Assembly (NCBI RefSeq): GCF_900109045.1
Contig: NZ_FNYL01000009.1
Span: forward strand, 1-64,000
Reading direction: 5' to 3'
Length of the DNA stretch: 64,000 nt
Origin: Dyadobacter sp. SG02
GTDB lineage: Bacteria; Bacteroidota; Bacteroidia; Cytophagales; Spirosomataceae
The notes beneath the pieces are model-generated. The model did no database searches. It was not told where the DNA came from and was given only the letters and a program-made list of their open reading frames with translations. Below, piece by piece: positions 10,384 to 20,445 of this stretch. The stretch's first letter is position 1, and every line of letters starts with the position of its first letter. A program made the position numbers and the translations under genes.

Positions 10384-11568
10384 ATGAACACGGAGAAATC
10401 GTTGCTTATCATCAATGGAGGCTCATCGAGCATCCGGTTTGCCTTTTATCGGGTGGCTGACGCGGCTTTTACAATATTGCTCAAGGGAAAGCTTCATAAC
10501 ATCGGCAACAAGACGACTGGGCCTGTGTTAACTACAAATACTTCTGACAAACCCCAAAAACCGGACATCCGGGAGAACACTTACGAACATGCCGCTCAAT
10601 TTCTGGTAGCATGGCTGGAAAATCAGCAGGAATTCCCGCAGGTTTCTGCTATCGGCCACCGGATCGTTCATGGAATGGAACAGACAGAACCCCAGGAAAT
10701 AACGCCTGAATTGCTAGCCTATCTCAAAACGATCAGCCCTTATGATCCCGAGCATTTACCGGAAGAGATTAAACTGATCGAGCTTTTCGGCCAATGCCAT
10801 CCTGCATTAAAACAAATCGCCTGTTTTGACACTGCATTCCATGCAAACATGCCCGCCGTCGCAAAACGGTTGCCTATCCCCCGTCGGTTCAGTGGGAAGG
10901 GTCTGCATAGGTACGGCTTTCACGGCATTTCCTATGCATATCTGATGCAAGAACTGGAAAGCCTGGCAGGCAAAAAGGCCGCTAACGGGAAGGTGATACT
11001 AGCACATTTGGGAAACGGAGCAAGTATGGCTGCTGTAAAGGAAAGACGGTGCCTCGATACCAGCATGGGCTTTACCCCGGCCTCGGGCGTAATGATGGGA
11101 ACCCGCAGCGGAGACATTGATCCGGGGGTTGCCTGGTATATGATGCAGTTTGAAAAACTTAGCCCAAAAGAGTTTAACCACCTGGTCAACCATGAATCGG
11201 GACTGATCGGCGTATCTGAAACGAGTGCGGACATGCAGGAATTAATGCAGCTACAAACAACCGATCACTGCGCGGAAGAAGCAATCGCGCTTTTTTGCTA
11301 TCAGGTAAAAAAACACATCGGCTCCTTCGCTGCTGTGCTGGGAGGTGTCGATACCCTTGTTTTCTCGGGAGGTATTGGTGAAAATATCCCGCAGATCCGC
11401 AGCGGGATTTGCGAGGACCTTGGCTTTCTGGGCGTTACCGTGGATGAAGAACAAAATCAAAACAATAAGGCAATTATCTCGGACATCGCTGGCAAAGTGA
11501 TTGTCCGGGTGATTGCTACGAATGAAGAATTAATGATCGCAAGGCTCGTCAGCCAGGTTTTAAATTAA
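10384..11568 (+). CDS. ackA: Acetate kinase
   Basis: The ATG at 10384 follows GAAAGG at 10368-10373; a TTG three codons earlier is less likely. 394 residues. It converts acetyl phosphate and ADP to acetate and ATP in the cytoplasm. Family motifs are visible: NGGSSSIRFAF (usually NAGSSSLK), GHRIVHG, FDTAFH, YGFHG, HLGNGASMAAV, DTSMGFTPASGVMMGTRSGDIDPG and SGGIGEN. The phosphoketolase gene starts 17 bases after the stop, so the two form an operon in which the acetyl phosphate released by phosphoketolase yields ATP. Confidence 0.93.
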   Translation: MNTEKSLLIINGGSSSIRFAFYRVADAAFTILLKGKLHNIGNKTTGPVLTTNTSDKPQKPDIRENTYEHAAQFLVAWLENQQEFPQVSAIGHRIVHGMEQTEPQEITPELLAYLKTISPYDPEHLPEEIKLIELFGQCHPALKQIACFDTAFHANMPAVAKRLPIPRRFSGKGLHRYGFHGISYAYLMQELESLAGKKAANGKVILAHLGNGASMAAVKERRCLDTSMGFTPASGVMMGTRSGDIDPGVAWYMMQFEKLSPKEFNHLVNHESGLIGVSETSADMQELMQLQTTDHCAEEAIALFCYQVKKHIGSFAAVLGGVDTLVFSGGIGENIPQIRSGICEDLGFLGVTVDEEQNQNNKAIISDIAGKVIVRVIATNEELMIARLVSQVLN

Positions 11569-11585
11569 GTCATTAAACAATCAGG

Positions 11586-13976
11586 ATGATGAAAATGAAA
11601 GATATTGATATGCAGGGGAAAACGCTGTCACCGGAATTATTACGGAAAATGAATGCTTACTGGCATGCGGCCAACTATTTGTCGGTCGGACAGATATACC
11701 TGTACGGCAATCCGTTGCTCAAAGAGCGGTTGACATTGGAACACGTCAAGCCACGACTGCTCGGCCACTGGGGCACGACGCCCGGACTGAATTTTATCTA
11801 CGTCCACCTGAACCGCATTATCAAGCAATACGACCTGAACATCATCTATGTAGCTGGCCCAGGCCACGGCGGACCCGGACTGGTGGCGAATACCTATCTC
11901 GAAGGCACTTACAGCGAGGTTTACCCGGACATTTCAGAAGACGAGAGCGGAATGCAGAAACTTTTCAAACAGTTCTCCTTTCCGGGCGGCATTCCCAGTC
12001 ACGTGGCGCCGGAAACGCCTGGTTCCATTCATGAAGGCGGCGAGCTCGGATACTCCCTTGTACACGCATTCGGGGCTGTTTTTGACAATCCGCACCTGAT
12101 CGCGGCCTGTGTGGTAGGCGATGGCGAAGCAGAAACCGGGGCGCTGGCGACGAGCTGGCATTCCAACAAATTCCTGAACCCGGCCCATGACGGCGCAGTA
12201 CTTCCGATCCTGCATTTGAATGGTTATAAAATCGCCAACCCTACTGTGCTGGCACGGATTCCGAAAGCGGAATTAGAGCAACTTTTCCGCGGATACGGCT
12301 ATAATCCTTACTTCGTGGAAGGCGACGAACCGGAAACCCTGCACGAATTGCTGGCTTCGACTTTGGACATTGTCGTGGAAGAAATCAGGCAGATTCAAAG
12401 TGATGCGCGGGTTTATGGATTCAAAGAACGACCTGCCTGGCCAATGATCATTTTCCGCACGCCCAAGGGATGGACGGGCCCTAAAACCGTGGACGGCATG
12501 CAAATTGAAGGCACCTGGCGCGCGCATCAGGTACCGTTGGCCGAATTAGCATCCAAACCCGAGCATGTCCAAATGCTGGAAACGTGGATGAAAAGTTATC
12601 GTCCCGAATTGCTTTTTGATGAAAATGGAAAGCTGATACGCGAACTCGCCGAACTCGCCCCGGCAGGGAACAGGCGAATGGGCGCCAATCCGAGTGCCAA
12701 TGGCGGCTCGCTGCTCGTCGATTTACAGATGCCCGATTTTCGCGCCCATGCCGTGCCGGTACCCACGCCCGGAAACAGTAAGGCCGAAGCCACGTCCGTG
12801 ATGGGCGAATTTCTCAGGGACGTGATGAAAGCCAACTGGCACGAACGGAATTTCAGGATATTCGGGCCGGATGAAACCGCCTCCAACCGACTTTCACACC
12901 TCTTCGACATTACCGACCGGACTTCCACGGCAGAAATCATTCCGGGCGACAACCATATTTCGCCCGATGGCCGTGTGATGGAGGTTTTGAGCGAACATCT
13001 CTGTCAGGGCTGGCTGGAAGGTTACCTGCTCACCGGCAGGCACGGGCTCTGTTCCTGCTATGAGGCATTCATTCACATTGTGGATTCGATGTTTAACCAG
13101 CATGCGAAATGGCTGAAAGTTACCCGAAACCTCCCCTGGCGCAAACCCATTGCCTCGCTGAATTACCTCCTCACCTCGCACGTATGGAGGCAGGACCATA
13201 ATGGAAACAGCCACCAGGACCCTGGTTTTCTGGATGTTGTGGCCAATAAAACAGCGGAAATCGTCCGCATTTACCTGCCGCCGGATGCCAATACGCTGCT
13301 TTCGGTAACCGATCACTGTCTCAGAAGCCGCGACTATATCAATGTGATCGTCGCCGGAAAACAGCCCGAAATGCAATGGCTGGACATGGATGCGGCCGTC
13401 AAACACTGCACGGCCGGTCTGGGGATCTGGAAATGGGCCAGTAACGATGAAGGTTTCGAACCCGATGTGGTGATGGCCTGCGCCGGAGATGTGCCCACGC
13501 TCGAAACGATCGCCGCCGTCCAAATCCTGAGGGAACATTTACCGGAATTGAAAGTGAGGGTGATTAATGTGGTGGACCTGATGACGCTCCAACCCGAAAG
13601 CGAGCATCCGCACGGCCTGAACGACAAGGACTTCGATATCCTTTTCACCAAAGACAAACCCATTATTTTCGCCTTTCACGGCTATCCGCTACTGATCCAC
13701 CGCCTCACCTACCGCCGGACAAACCACAAAAACCTGCACGTCCGCGGCTACAAAGGCGAAGGAACCACCACGACACCGTTCGATATGGTGGTACTCAACG
13801 ACCTGGACCGGTTCCATCTGGTGAGCGACGTGATCGACCGCCTGCCCGACCTCGGCGCAAAAGGCGCCTACATCAAACAATATCTTCGAGATAAGCTGAT
13901 CGACCATAAGGCGTACATTGAAATGCACGGGGAGGATATGCCTGAGATTTTGGATTGGAAGTGGGATGTGGCGTAG
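11586..13976 (+). CDS. xfp: Xylulose-5-phosphate / fructose-6-phosphate phosphoketolase
   Basis: 796 residues, the usual length. The thiamine-diphosphate enzyme splits xylulose 5-phosphate or fructose 6-phosphate with phosphate into acetyl phosphate plus glyceraldehyde 3-phosphate or erythrose 4-phosphate. Visible motifs: HWGTTPGLNFIYVHLNR, GPGHGGPGL, PSHVAPETPGSIHEGGELGY, the cofactor-binding GDGEAETG followed by SWHSNKF and HLNGYKI, then SCYEAF, and VWRQDHNGNSHQDPG in the second half. Start ATGATG at 11586 or 11589. It is in an operon with acetate kinase, giving a glycolytic bypass without carbon loss. Whether xylulose or fructose phosphate is preferred cannot be told from sequence alone. 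Confidence 0.94.
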   Translation: MMKMKDIDMQGKTLSPELLRKMNAYWHAANYLSVGQIYLYGNPLLKERLTLEHVKPRLLGHWGTTPGLNFIYVHLNRIIKQYDLNIIYVAGPGHGGPGLVANTYLEGTYSEVYPDISEDESGMQKLFKQFSFPGGIPSHVAPETPGSIHEGGELGYSLVHAFGAVFDNPHLIAACVVGDGEAETGALATSWHSNKFLNPAHDGAVLPILHLNGYKIANPTVLARIPKAELEQLFRGYGYNPYFVEGDEPETLHELLASTLDIVVEEIRQIQSDARVYGFKERPAWPMIIFRTPKGWTGPKTVDGMQIEGTWRAHQVPLAELASKPEHVQMLETWMKSYRPELLFDENGKLIRELAELAPAGNRRMGANPSANGGSLLVDLQMPDFRAHAVPVPTPGNSKAEATSVMGEFLRDVMKANWHERNFRIFGPDETASNRLSHLFDITDRTSTAEIIPGDNHISPDGRVMEVLSEHLCQGWLEGYLLTGRHGLCSCYEAFIHIVDSMFNQHAKWLKVTRNLPWRKPIASLNYLLTSHVWRQDHNGNSHQDPGFLDVVANKTAEIVRIYLPPDANTLLSVTDHCLRSRDYINVIVAGKQPEMQWLDMDAAVKHCTAGLGIWKWASNDEGFEPDVVMACAGDVPTLETIAAVQILREHLPELKVRVINVVDLMTLQPESEHPHGLNDKDFDILFTKDKPIIFAFHGYPLLIHRLTYRRTNHKNLHVRGYKGEGTTTTPFDMVVLNDLDRFHLVSDVIDRLPDLGAKGAYIKQYLRDKLIDHKAYIEMHGEDMPEILDWKWDVA

Positions 13977-14832
13977 TCTACCGACCTTGTTTAAAAGTAC
14001 GGTTGCGAAGAATGCTCAAACGGCAGGCACGATAGTGGGTCTACGATTTTGGTCTGTATACGGGCTGCAATACGAAAGTTTGAAGTATGTACGGTGCATT
14101 TTTTTCTATCTTAGTAAATAAATATTGTTTGTGAGGGCAACGAGTTTGCGCGATTATTCAAGACATACAATATAGCCTGACACGAACCAGAGCATCTGGT
14201 AACCTTTTCGGTAACCTGCTTGGTTTACACACGTTGGGAAAAGCTTCTAGTTCAGCAATTCGTAGATGTTTCTGTACAAACGAATTGCGGAAATTGCACC
14301 ATCAACGGTTTAATTTGACGACTTCCTTTGGAGCGTATCCAAGCCGCATTCTAAAAGCATAATGTCTAAGTAGAATGGCTATCACTTCTTACTGCTAACA
14401 ACCCATCATGAGTGCGACTTTGGAAGATCGCAAGAGTTTGATTTTGTTCAGTCCTCCCAAACTGAAAAACGTCGCGCGCGTACGAGCAAGATACCCGGAT
14501 TATGTGCACTCTTGACCGGCGGCTGAGTATTCGCTTTTCAGGCCAATTTCCGGTAGAGAGGCCAATTAAGGATTTTGAAACTGGACAACAATGTTCAATT
14601 ATGAACAAATTTATACAGAAAAAAGACATTAACGAGCTGATATAAAGCACATTTGCTGTTTTGGTATAGTTGTTTTACCCGCGTTCTAAAAGACTTTTTT
14701 TTCATCCATTCGCGGACCGCACTTACTGAATTGTGACGGAAGGACCTGAAAAGACGGTAAGATATTTTCTCCGGCTGCAGTCCATAATTTGATCCGCAAA
14801 TTGAACATGGTTAACCCGTTTTATTGAACATT
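13977..14832. other. Gene-free stretch with repeat A copy 1
   Basis: About 850 bases. It holds repeat A (14191-14221). A 35-codon frame beginning ATG at about 14405 and a minus-strand frame at 14366-14650 lack any family features and are not called. Confidence 0.5.
14191..14221. repeat. Intergenic repeat A, copy 1
   Basis: Contains the direct repeat GGTAACC-TTTTC-GGTAACC (14198-14216). A 31-base stretch around it is identical to the copy at 25532-25562. The 100 bases upstream are only weakly similar to the other copies; downstream, a patch reading CTGTACAAACG or CCGTACAAACG is shared with copy 3. Confidence 0.75.
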
Positions 14833-17226
14833 ATGATCAGACATTATTTTAGAATAGCGCTAAGGTCTTTACTCAACCGTAGATTTTCTACCATAATGAA
14901 CGTAACCTGCCTTACGTTCGGGATTGCAGGAGTGCTTATGATTGCGCTTTACGTCTCAGATGAGTTGAAGTATGATCAGTACCATAAAAGAAAAGACAGC
15001 TTATTTCGGATCACTTCAAAATACCAGCAAAAAGGTTCAGAATATCTTTCTGCACAAACAGACGGGAATGTCGCAACAACAATGCTGCAAAAATTCCCGG
15101 AAGTTGAGCATACTACCCGGCTGCTATCAAAGGATGATGTTTTTCTGTATCACAATGCAACTGCATTTAAGGAGGGGATCATATACACCGACTCGTCGTT
15201 TACCAAGGTATTTGCGATTGATCTTTTAGCGGGTAGCCAGGCGACATGCCTGATCAATCCGTCTTCGATCATAATCAGTAACAAGATCGCAAAAAGACTG
15301 TTTGGCAATAACTGGAAAGAAAAATCTGTGATTGGGCAAACCTTGTCCCTGGACGGCCGCATTCCGTTAAACATCACTGGCGTATTTGAAAGTTTTCCGA
15401 GCCATTCCCACTTTGAATCGGAGCTATTAGCCTCAGTGCCAACTGGGCAGCAGGATTGGCTGGGAGATAAAAGCAAGGTTTATACCTATGCGTTGCTGGC
15501 AACAAATGCAAATGTTGAGCTCCTCAAAAGTAAACTTAAAGCATATAAGGAATTGTCGGGGAATAGCCATACAGAGCTCAATCTGCAACCGATCACAAAA
15601 ATCCACTTGTTTTCAAATTTTGGAGATGAAAATGGGTACGTCGGTAATATTAAAAACATCTATTCGCTTGTTTTCGTCTCTCTATTGTTGTTGATCATGA
15701 CGCTGGCAAATTTTGTCAATCTGTATACGGCAGGATCTTTTGGCCGGTTAACAGAAATCGGCGTAAGGAAAGCGATCGGGGCGGTTAACAGGCAGTTACG
15801 GCATCAATTTCTTTTGGAGACTGCAATAAGTACCTCGCTTGCAATACTTATTGCAGTGTTGGTAGTCTCGTTTTTTCTGAGGGATTTCAGCGCAATGACT
15901 TCCAAGCGCTTCGCTCCGGAAAATTTACTCGACGCGAATATTATGTCCCTGCTACTTGGCTTTTTTGTTGTTATACCTCTAATAGCCAGTTTTTACCCTT
16001 CACTATATCTGTCCTCGTTCAAAACCATGGATGCATTGAAAGGTAAAATGAGGGAAAAGCGTTCCATTTTTGGTTGGAGAAAAGGGTTAGTCGTGCTTCA
16101 ATTTTCGATTTCCACCATTATGATTACGTTGAGCACCGTTTCTTACTATCAGGTCAGTTTTCTCAACAACAAAAGTCTGGGATTTGATAAGGAAAACATC
16201 GTAACCCTGTCCAATCCGTATATGCTTGGATCAATCGATAAGATTGTTGCATTTAAAAACCACTTGCTGACAATACCGGGTATTGTTAATGCTTCCATTA
16301 CCGGCTATACTCCTGCGCAGAACCGATGGGGCAGCCCCAAGGTAACTTTTCCTGCCAGAGATCAGCATGACCGGTTAGCCGCGCCCGCCAACTGGCTGAC
16401 TGTCGACGAGGGCTTTATCCAAACAATGGGAATACAGCTCACTTCCGGAAGAAACTTCTCCCATGTCCATGAAAATGATATTCAGTCCATTATTATCAAC
16501 GAAACGGCTGCCAGGCATTTCACGAAGAACGCCAGAGAAAAAGATCCACTGGCGCTCGAACTATCCATACAAAACGAACGGGATTCGGTTTACGCAACTT
16601 ATAAAGTGATCGGTGTTGTTAAGGATTTTAACTTTGGATCTCTTCACGAGGTGGTGAAACCGGTGGTTATGAAGGTCGGCTATCACCGATTCGAAATGGC
16701 GCTTCGGCTCTCACCTGAACGAACGCGGCAAGAAGTGTTGAGACAGATATCGATGATCTGGAAACAAAACAATCCGGCGATACCTTTCCAATACGATACA
16801 TTAAAGGACCGGTACAACCTTTTGCATAAATCCGATACGACAAGCAGCAAGATTTTTCTCGTGTTTTGCATTTTGATCGTAATTATTTCTGGATTCGGAT
16901 TATTCAGCATTGTTGCTTACTCTATTTTAAACCGAACCAAGGAGATAGGCGTGCGCAAAGTTTTAGGCGCCTCCGAACTGGGCATCGTATTGCTGCTCAG
17001 TAAAGAATTTAGAAATCCTTTGATTGCTTCTTACGTCCTGGCATTGCCCGTAGCATCGATCATTGCCAATAAATGGATCAATGACTTTGCCTACAAAATT
17101 GAAATATCATTTTGGCTGTATGGTATTACGGCCTTAGTGCTGTTTATAATAACCGGCCTGACCCTCGGGTTTCAATCCGTAAGGGCAGCGGCAACTAATC
17201 CTATCGAGAATTTAAGGGATGATTAA
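14833..17226 (+). CDS. FtsX/MacB-type ABC transporter permease
   Basis: ATG at 14833 (MIRHYFRIALRSLLNRRFST), three codons inside an earlier TTG. 797 residues in the tandem layout typical of Bacteroidota: TM1 near residue 20, a periplasmic MacB-like core (about 40-240), three helices of the first FtsX domain with GRLTEIGVRKAIGAVNRQL, another helix near 425, a second periplasmic core, and a C-terminal FtsX domain with NRTKEIGVRKVLGAS. The family works with a separate ATPase; none is encoded next to it, so it must use one made elsewhere. Likely roles are efflux or lipoprotein/peptide export; the substrate is unknown. The deacetylase gene follows on the same strand after 56 bases. Confidence 0.9.
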   Translation: MIRHYFRIALRSLLNRRFSTIMNVTCLTFGIAGVLMIALYVSDELKYDQYHKRKDSLFRITSKYQQKGSEYLSAQTDGNVATTMLQKFPEVEHTTRLLSKDDVFLYHNATAFKEGIIYTDSSFTKVFAIDLLAGSQATCLINPSSIIISNKIAKRLFGNNWKEKSVIGQTLSLDGRIPLNITGVFESFPSHSHFESELLASVPTGQQDWLGDKSKVYTYALLATNANVELLKSKLKAYKELSGNSHTELNLQPITKIHLFSNFGDENGYVGNIKNIYSLVFVSLLLLIMTLANFVNLYTAGSFGRLTEIGVRKAIGAVNRQLRHQFLLETAISTSLAILIAVLVVSFFLRDFSAMTSKRFAPENLLDANIMSLLLGFFVVIPLIASFYPSLYLSSFKTMDALKGKMREKRSIFGWRKGLVVLQFSISTIMITLSTVSYYQVSFLNNKSLGFDKENIVTLSNPYMLGSIDKIVAFKNHLLTIPGIVNASITGYTPAQNRWGSPKVTFPARDQHDRLAAPANWLTVDEGFIQTMGIQLTSGRNFSHVHENDIQSIIINETAARHFTKNAREKDPLALELSIQNERDSVYATYKVIGVVKDFNFGSLHEVVKPVVMKVGYHRFEMALRLSPERTRQEVLRQISMIWKQNNPAIPFQYDTLKDRYNLLHKSDTTSSKIFLVFCILIVIISGFGLFSIVAYSILNRTKEIGVRKVLGASELGIVLLLSKEFRNPLIASYVLALPVASIIANKWINDFAYKIEISFWLYGITALVLFIITGLTLGFQSVRAAATNPIENLRDD

Positions 17227-17282
17227 TTCCAAAATCCTTAAACGTCGTTGCCGGATGTATTTAGCGTTAAAATCTCACTGTT

Positions 17283-18218
17283 ATGAAAATTAAATTTTTG
17301 CTGGTAACACTGGGATTGTGTTCCATTGCTGGATTTGGGGTAGACGCTCAGGTCGTCTCCGATAACAAACCCAAAATAGCTTTTACTTTTGACGACGGGC
17401 AAACAAACGATTTCCCCGGGTACAAATTGGAAGAGTGGAACGAGTTGTTGATCAGCCATTTACAAAAGCATGGCTTGAAAGCAATCCTTTTTTCATCAGG
17501 TGCTAATAAAACCGATGAAAAGGGGAAATATGTATTGTCGAGCTGGAACAAGGCGGGACATCTGATTGGAAATCATACATTGACCCATCCCAATTTCAAC
17601 AGCAAGAATATTAGTCTTGATGATTTCAAGCGGGAGTTTGTAGCCAATGATTCGATCATCAAGCAATATTCCAATTTCTATCCCTACTTTCGGTTTCCCT
17701 ATCTGAAAGAAGGTAATACAACTGAAAAAGTAAGTGGGTTCAGGGAGTTTATGAAGAAAAGTGGATATAAAAATGGGCATGTTTCTATCGATGCATCTGA
17801 TTGGTACATTGACAGTCGGCTGGTAAAACGGTTAAGGGAGAATCCCAAAGCTGATGTTTCGGGGTACCGAGCTTACTACAAGGATCACCTGATGAGCCGC
17901 GCGTTATACTATGATTCACTTTCGACCATACTAACTGGCAGAAAAATAAGCCACATCATACTGCTACATCATAACCTGGCAGCTGCTCTCTTCCTGCGCG
18001 ATTTGATCCAGCATTTTAAAGAAAATGGATGGGAAGTCGTTGATGCTGACGTGGCTTATCAAGATAAAATCTACCAAGAAAAACCTTCTAACGTTCCAGC
18101 GGGAGAAAGCCTTGTCTGGGCACTTGCAAAGCAATCCGGTAAATTTGAAGGTGTGCTGCGATACCCGGCAGAAGATGTTATTTATGAAAAGCCGATAATG
18201 GATAAACTAGGCTTGTGA
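17283..18218 (+). CDS. Secreted polysaccharide deacetylase (NodB family)
   Basis: ATG at 17283; signal peptide with likely cut after VDA (about residue 22). The NodB fold shows TFDDG (residues 35-39, catalytic Asp and metal Asp), GNHTLTHP (metal His pair), RFPY, DASDW and ILLHHN near the end. 311 residues. The family removes acetyl groups from chitin, peptidoglycan or xylan; it acts in the periplasm or outside. The substrate cannot be fixed from sequence. No lipobox seen. Confidence 0.9.
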   Translation: MKIKFLLVTLGLCSIAGFGVDAQVVSDNKPKIAFTFDDGQTNDFPGYKLEEWNELLISHLQKHGLKAILFSSGANKTDEKGKYVLSSWNKAGHLIGNHTLTHPNFNSKNISLDDFKREFVANDSIIKQYSNFYPYFRFPYLKEGNTTEKVSGFREFMKKSGYKNGHVSIDASDWYIDSRLVKRLRENPKADVSGYRAYYKDHLMSRALYYDSLSTILTGRKISHIILLHHNLAAALFLRDLIQHFKENGWEVVDADVAYQDKIYQEKPSNVPAGESLVWALAKQSGKFEGVLRYPAEDVIYEKPIMDKLGL

Positions 18219-18289
18219 ATGGGTCTTGGGAAATGACTTATAAAAACACCCTGCATAGTTTGCTTGGCTGGACCTATCAAGACCAACGC

Positions 18290-18675
18290 GCTATCTTTGA
18301 AATCAACAAGGTCTGGAACATGGATTTTGCGGTCCGCCGCTGCGGTCCAAGACGCGCTTTACAATGGCGAACGGTTCCGGGTATTAACTGTAGTCGATAA
18401 TTGTACGGGGCGGCCCGGCGGCAAGATTTGCCCTGGTTTACAGCCTGGTAAATCTCTAAAAGGAGCTGATGTTGTGGCTGAACTAACAAAGATTCGCCTG
18501 GTGGAAGGCTGTTTCCCCGAACGGATTCAATGTGATAATGGCAGTGAATTTGTCCGCGGCGGCGGACCGCTCGCAGGAAATGGACCTTTGGGCATATTCA
18601 AATGGTGTTACGCCTGACTTTTCAAGGCCCGGAAAACCCACTGATAATCCGGTGGGCGCCCCTGCATTTATCTTA
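18290..18675 (+). mobile_element. IS3-family transposase (OrfB) relic
   Basis: Part of the DDE integrase core: NKVWNMDF, QDALYNGERFRVLTVVDNCT, KSLKGADVVAELTKI, PERIQCDNGSEFV (second catalytic Asp), then WAYSNGVTPDFSRPGKPTDNP. The first and last parts are in different frames from the middle, both ends of the IS are missing, and the catalytic Glu region is gone. Four short GC-rich stretches (near 18329-18348, 18407-18421, 18552-18572 and 18651-18665) interrupt otherwise alignable sequence; see findings. Inactive. Confidence 0.85.
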
Positions 18676-18788
18676 ATAGCGCGGTTGATCATGCTCCCCC
18701 GGGTCATTATCTTTTATATTTGTTGCCCAGGCAGCATAGCCTGAGCGCGGCTTGATTCTCAACCATAGCATTTAATTATCTTGAAACC

Positions 18789-19326
18789 ATGACAAATCAA
18801 GAGGCCATAGAACTAATCGATGGCGGAGCCAATGGCGAGCATGCGCAGTACTGGTTAGATTTGGGCTGTGGGACGGGAACTTTCACCAAAGCCTTGGCGA
18901 CCATGCTGCCAGCGTACAGCAAGATTACCGGCGTGGACAAAAACACCCAACAGCTTCCGCCACAAATGGGCAAACAGGTTTCGATCAAATTCATCGAGGC
19001 CGATTTTGGAACAGAGGCGTTGGAGATGGCGGGGTTAGACGGGATCCTGATGGCGAACTCCCTTTCATTTCATCAGGGATAAAGAATCCTTAATCCGGCG
19101 TCTGGAAATCCATTTTAGTACAAGTAGAAGGTTTTTGATTGTCGAGTATGACACAACAGCACCCAATCCCTGGGTGCCATATCCCATTGACTTCAAAGGT
19201 CTAAAAAGCCTGTTCGACCGTGTCGGGACTTATACGATATCAAAACTTGGGGAACGCAGGTCGTTGTATGGTTCCGCGATGCTCTATGGTGCGCTAGTTA
19301 CGTCCCCGGTCCAGTCAATAAGATGA
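18789..19326 (+). pseudogene. Class I SAM-dependent methyltransferase with one frameshift
   Basis: ATG at 18789. Residues 1-94 show the SAM-binding motif WLDLGCGTGTFTKALA, GVDKN, IEADF and LDGILMANSL. The frame then stops at 19080. Removing one T from the CTTT at 19062-19065 restores LHFIRDKESLIRRLEIHF...FLIVEYDTT...NPWVPYPI and runs to the stop at 19324-19326, for about 178 residues, close to the usual size of this small methyltransferase group. Only one lesion separates it from an intact gene, so a sequencing error is possible. The substrate is unknown. Confidence 0.8.
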
Positions 19327-19430
19327 TACCAAATCTGTCGATTGACATTTATCAACGCAATTCCATGATTTAGGTCAAAGGCAACTGCCACAGATACCGC
19401 TAGTTTTGCATCGTACAAAACATAAGCAAC

Positions 19431-19802
19431 ATGGAAAATGCTGCACAGCTTTTAGAAGACAGCCTCTTAGTTATCTGGAATGATAGAAACGCGGAACGTA
19501 GGTTGCAGGCCATGCAAAACGTTTACGCTGAGGATATTCACTTTTACGAATCTAATCAGGGTCCGGCGATTGTCGGTTACGAGCAAATCAACGATGTCAT
19601 CTCCAATTTACAGGCGCAATGGCCAATAGAATTCCAGTTTGAAATCACCCGGCCCGCGAGCGCAAACCATCAGGTGCAGCACGTAGCGTGGAACCTGGGC
19701 GTTACGGGACAAATGCCCGCCGCGTCGGGAATGGACGTGGCCATTATTGAGAACAGGAAAATTCAATCCCTGCATCTTTTCCTGGATGCTCCCAAGCCCT
19801 GA
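19431..19802 (+). CDS. SnoaL/NTF2-like protein
   Basis: ATG at 19431, 123 residues, no signal peptide. The pattern of an N-terminal helix, then VYAEDIHFYE, GYEQINDVI and a run of beta strands ending KIQSLHLFLD fits the SnoaL-like NTF2 fold, a small cone-shaped domain used for polyketide-ring isomerases and many uncharacterised proteins. The convergent Crp-type gene ends 13 bases further on; in related genomes such proteins are often coregulated with oxidoreductases like those nearby (inference). Confidence 0.8.
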   Translation: MENAAQLLEDSLLVIWNDRNAERRLQAMQNVYAEDIHFYESNQGPAIVGYEQINDVISNLQAQWPIEFQFEITRPASANHQVQHVAWNLGVTGQMPAASGMDVAIIENRKIQSLHLFLDAPKP

Positions 19803-19815
19803 AACAAAGAAGCAG

Positions 19816-20421
19816 TTATTTGTAGATTGTTTTCTTTCGTACTCGGCTGAGCGTTTCGGGGGAAATGCCAAGGTATGACGCAATCATGCTTTGGGGAAAT
19901 CGCCTGACGAATTCTGGATACGTCCTGGCTAGCACCTCATACCTTTCTTCCGCATCCATACTGATTGCAGCGTGAATGCGCTTTTGTGTAGCGATGGTCC
20001 CTTTCCGGTCAATTTCCCGCACCATTTCATCGATTGCCGGGATGGCCGCGCCGAGGTTCTTCATGTCTTCATGCGTGACCAGCAGCACATCGGAATCTTC
20101 GGTCATTTCGATGTAGTAAATGGATGGCGTGTGAAGATTGTAGCTCTCGTAATCGCCAAGCCACCACGATTCGACAGCGAGCCTGATAATCGTCTCCTGG
20201 CTATTCTCTTTCATCGTATACATCCGCCCGGCACCTTTCACGATGAATGCCATGTATTTACAAACATCGCCTTCCTGTAACAAGTACTGACGTTTCCGGA
20301 GATGCCTGGGTTTAAATGCTGCTGTTATTTGCACCTTCTCATCAGCTGTGAGCGTGTGCGAAGATTTGGATTCGATGTATAAAAAAAGCGGTTCGTGGGT
20401 CATGCTGTCAGTTCTTTCCAT
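19816..20421 (-). CDS. Crp/Fnr-family transcriptional regulator
   Basis: ATG at 20421; 201 residues. The N-terminal cyclic-nucleotide-binding fold (about 25-130) has KRQYLLQEGDVCKYMAFIVKG and RLAVESWWLGDYES. The C-terminal part (about 150-200) carries the helix-turn-helix PQSMIASYLGISPETLSRVRKK. The Arg and Ser that hold cAMP in true Crp are not evident, so the ligand is unknown. This subtype is widespread in Bacteroidota and often regulates a divergent gene. Here the divergent gene is a quinone oxidoreductase, and a perfect dyad lies 25 bases upstream of the start. Confidence 0.88.
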   Translation of the reverse strand: MERTDSMTHEPLFLYIESKSSHTLTADEKVQITAAFKPRHLRKRQYLLQEGDVCKYMAFIVKGAGRMYTMKENSQETIIRLAVESWWLGDYESYNLHTPSIYYIEMTEDSDVLLVTHEDMKNLGAAIPAIDEMVREIDRKGTIATQKRIHAAISMDAEERYEVLARTYPEFVRRFPQSMIASYLGISPETLSRVRKKTIYK

Positions 20422-20445
20422 TAAAAGTAAATCTCTCGGGTTGCA

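Noticed and set aside
14366..14650. Minus-strand frame of 94 codons
   Set aside because: No family similarity, no leader, and a Cys/Ser-rich product typical of chance frames.
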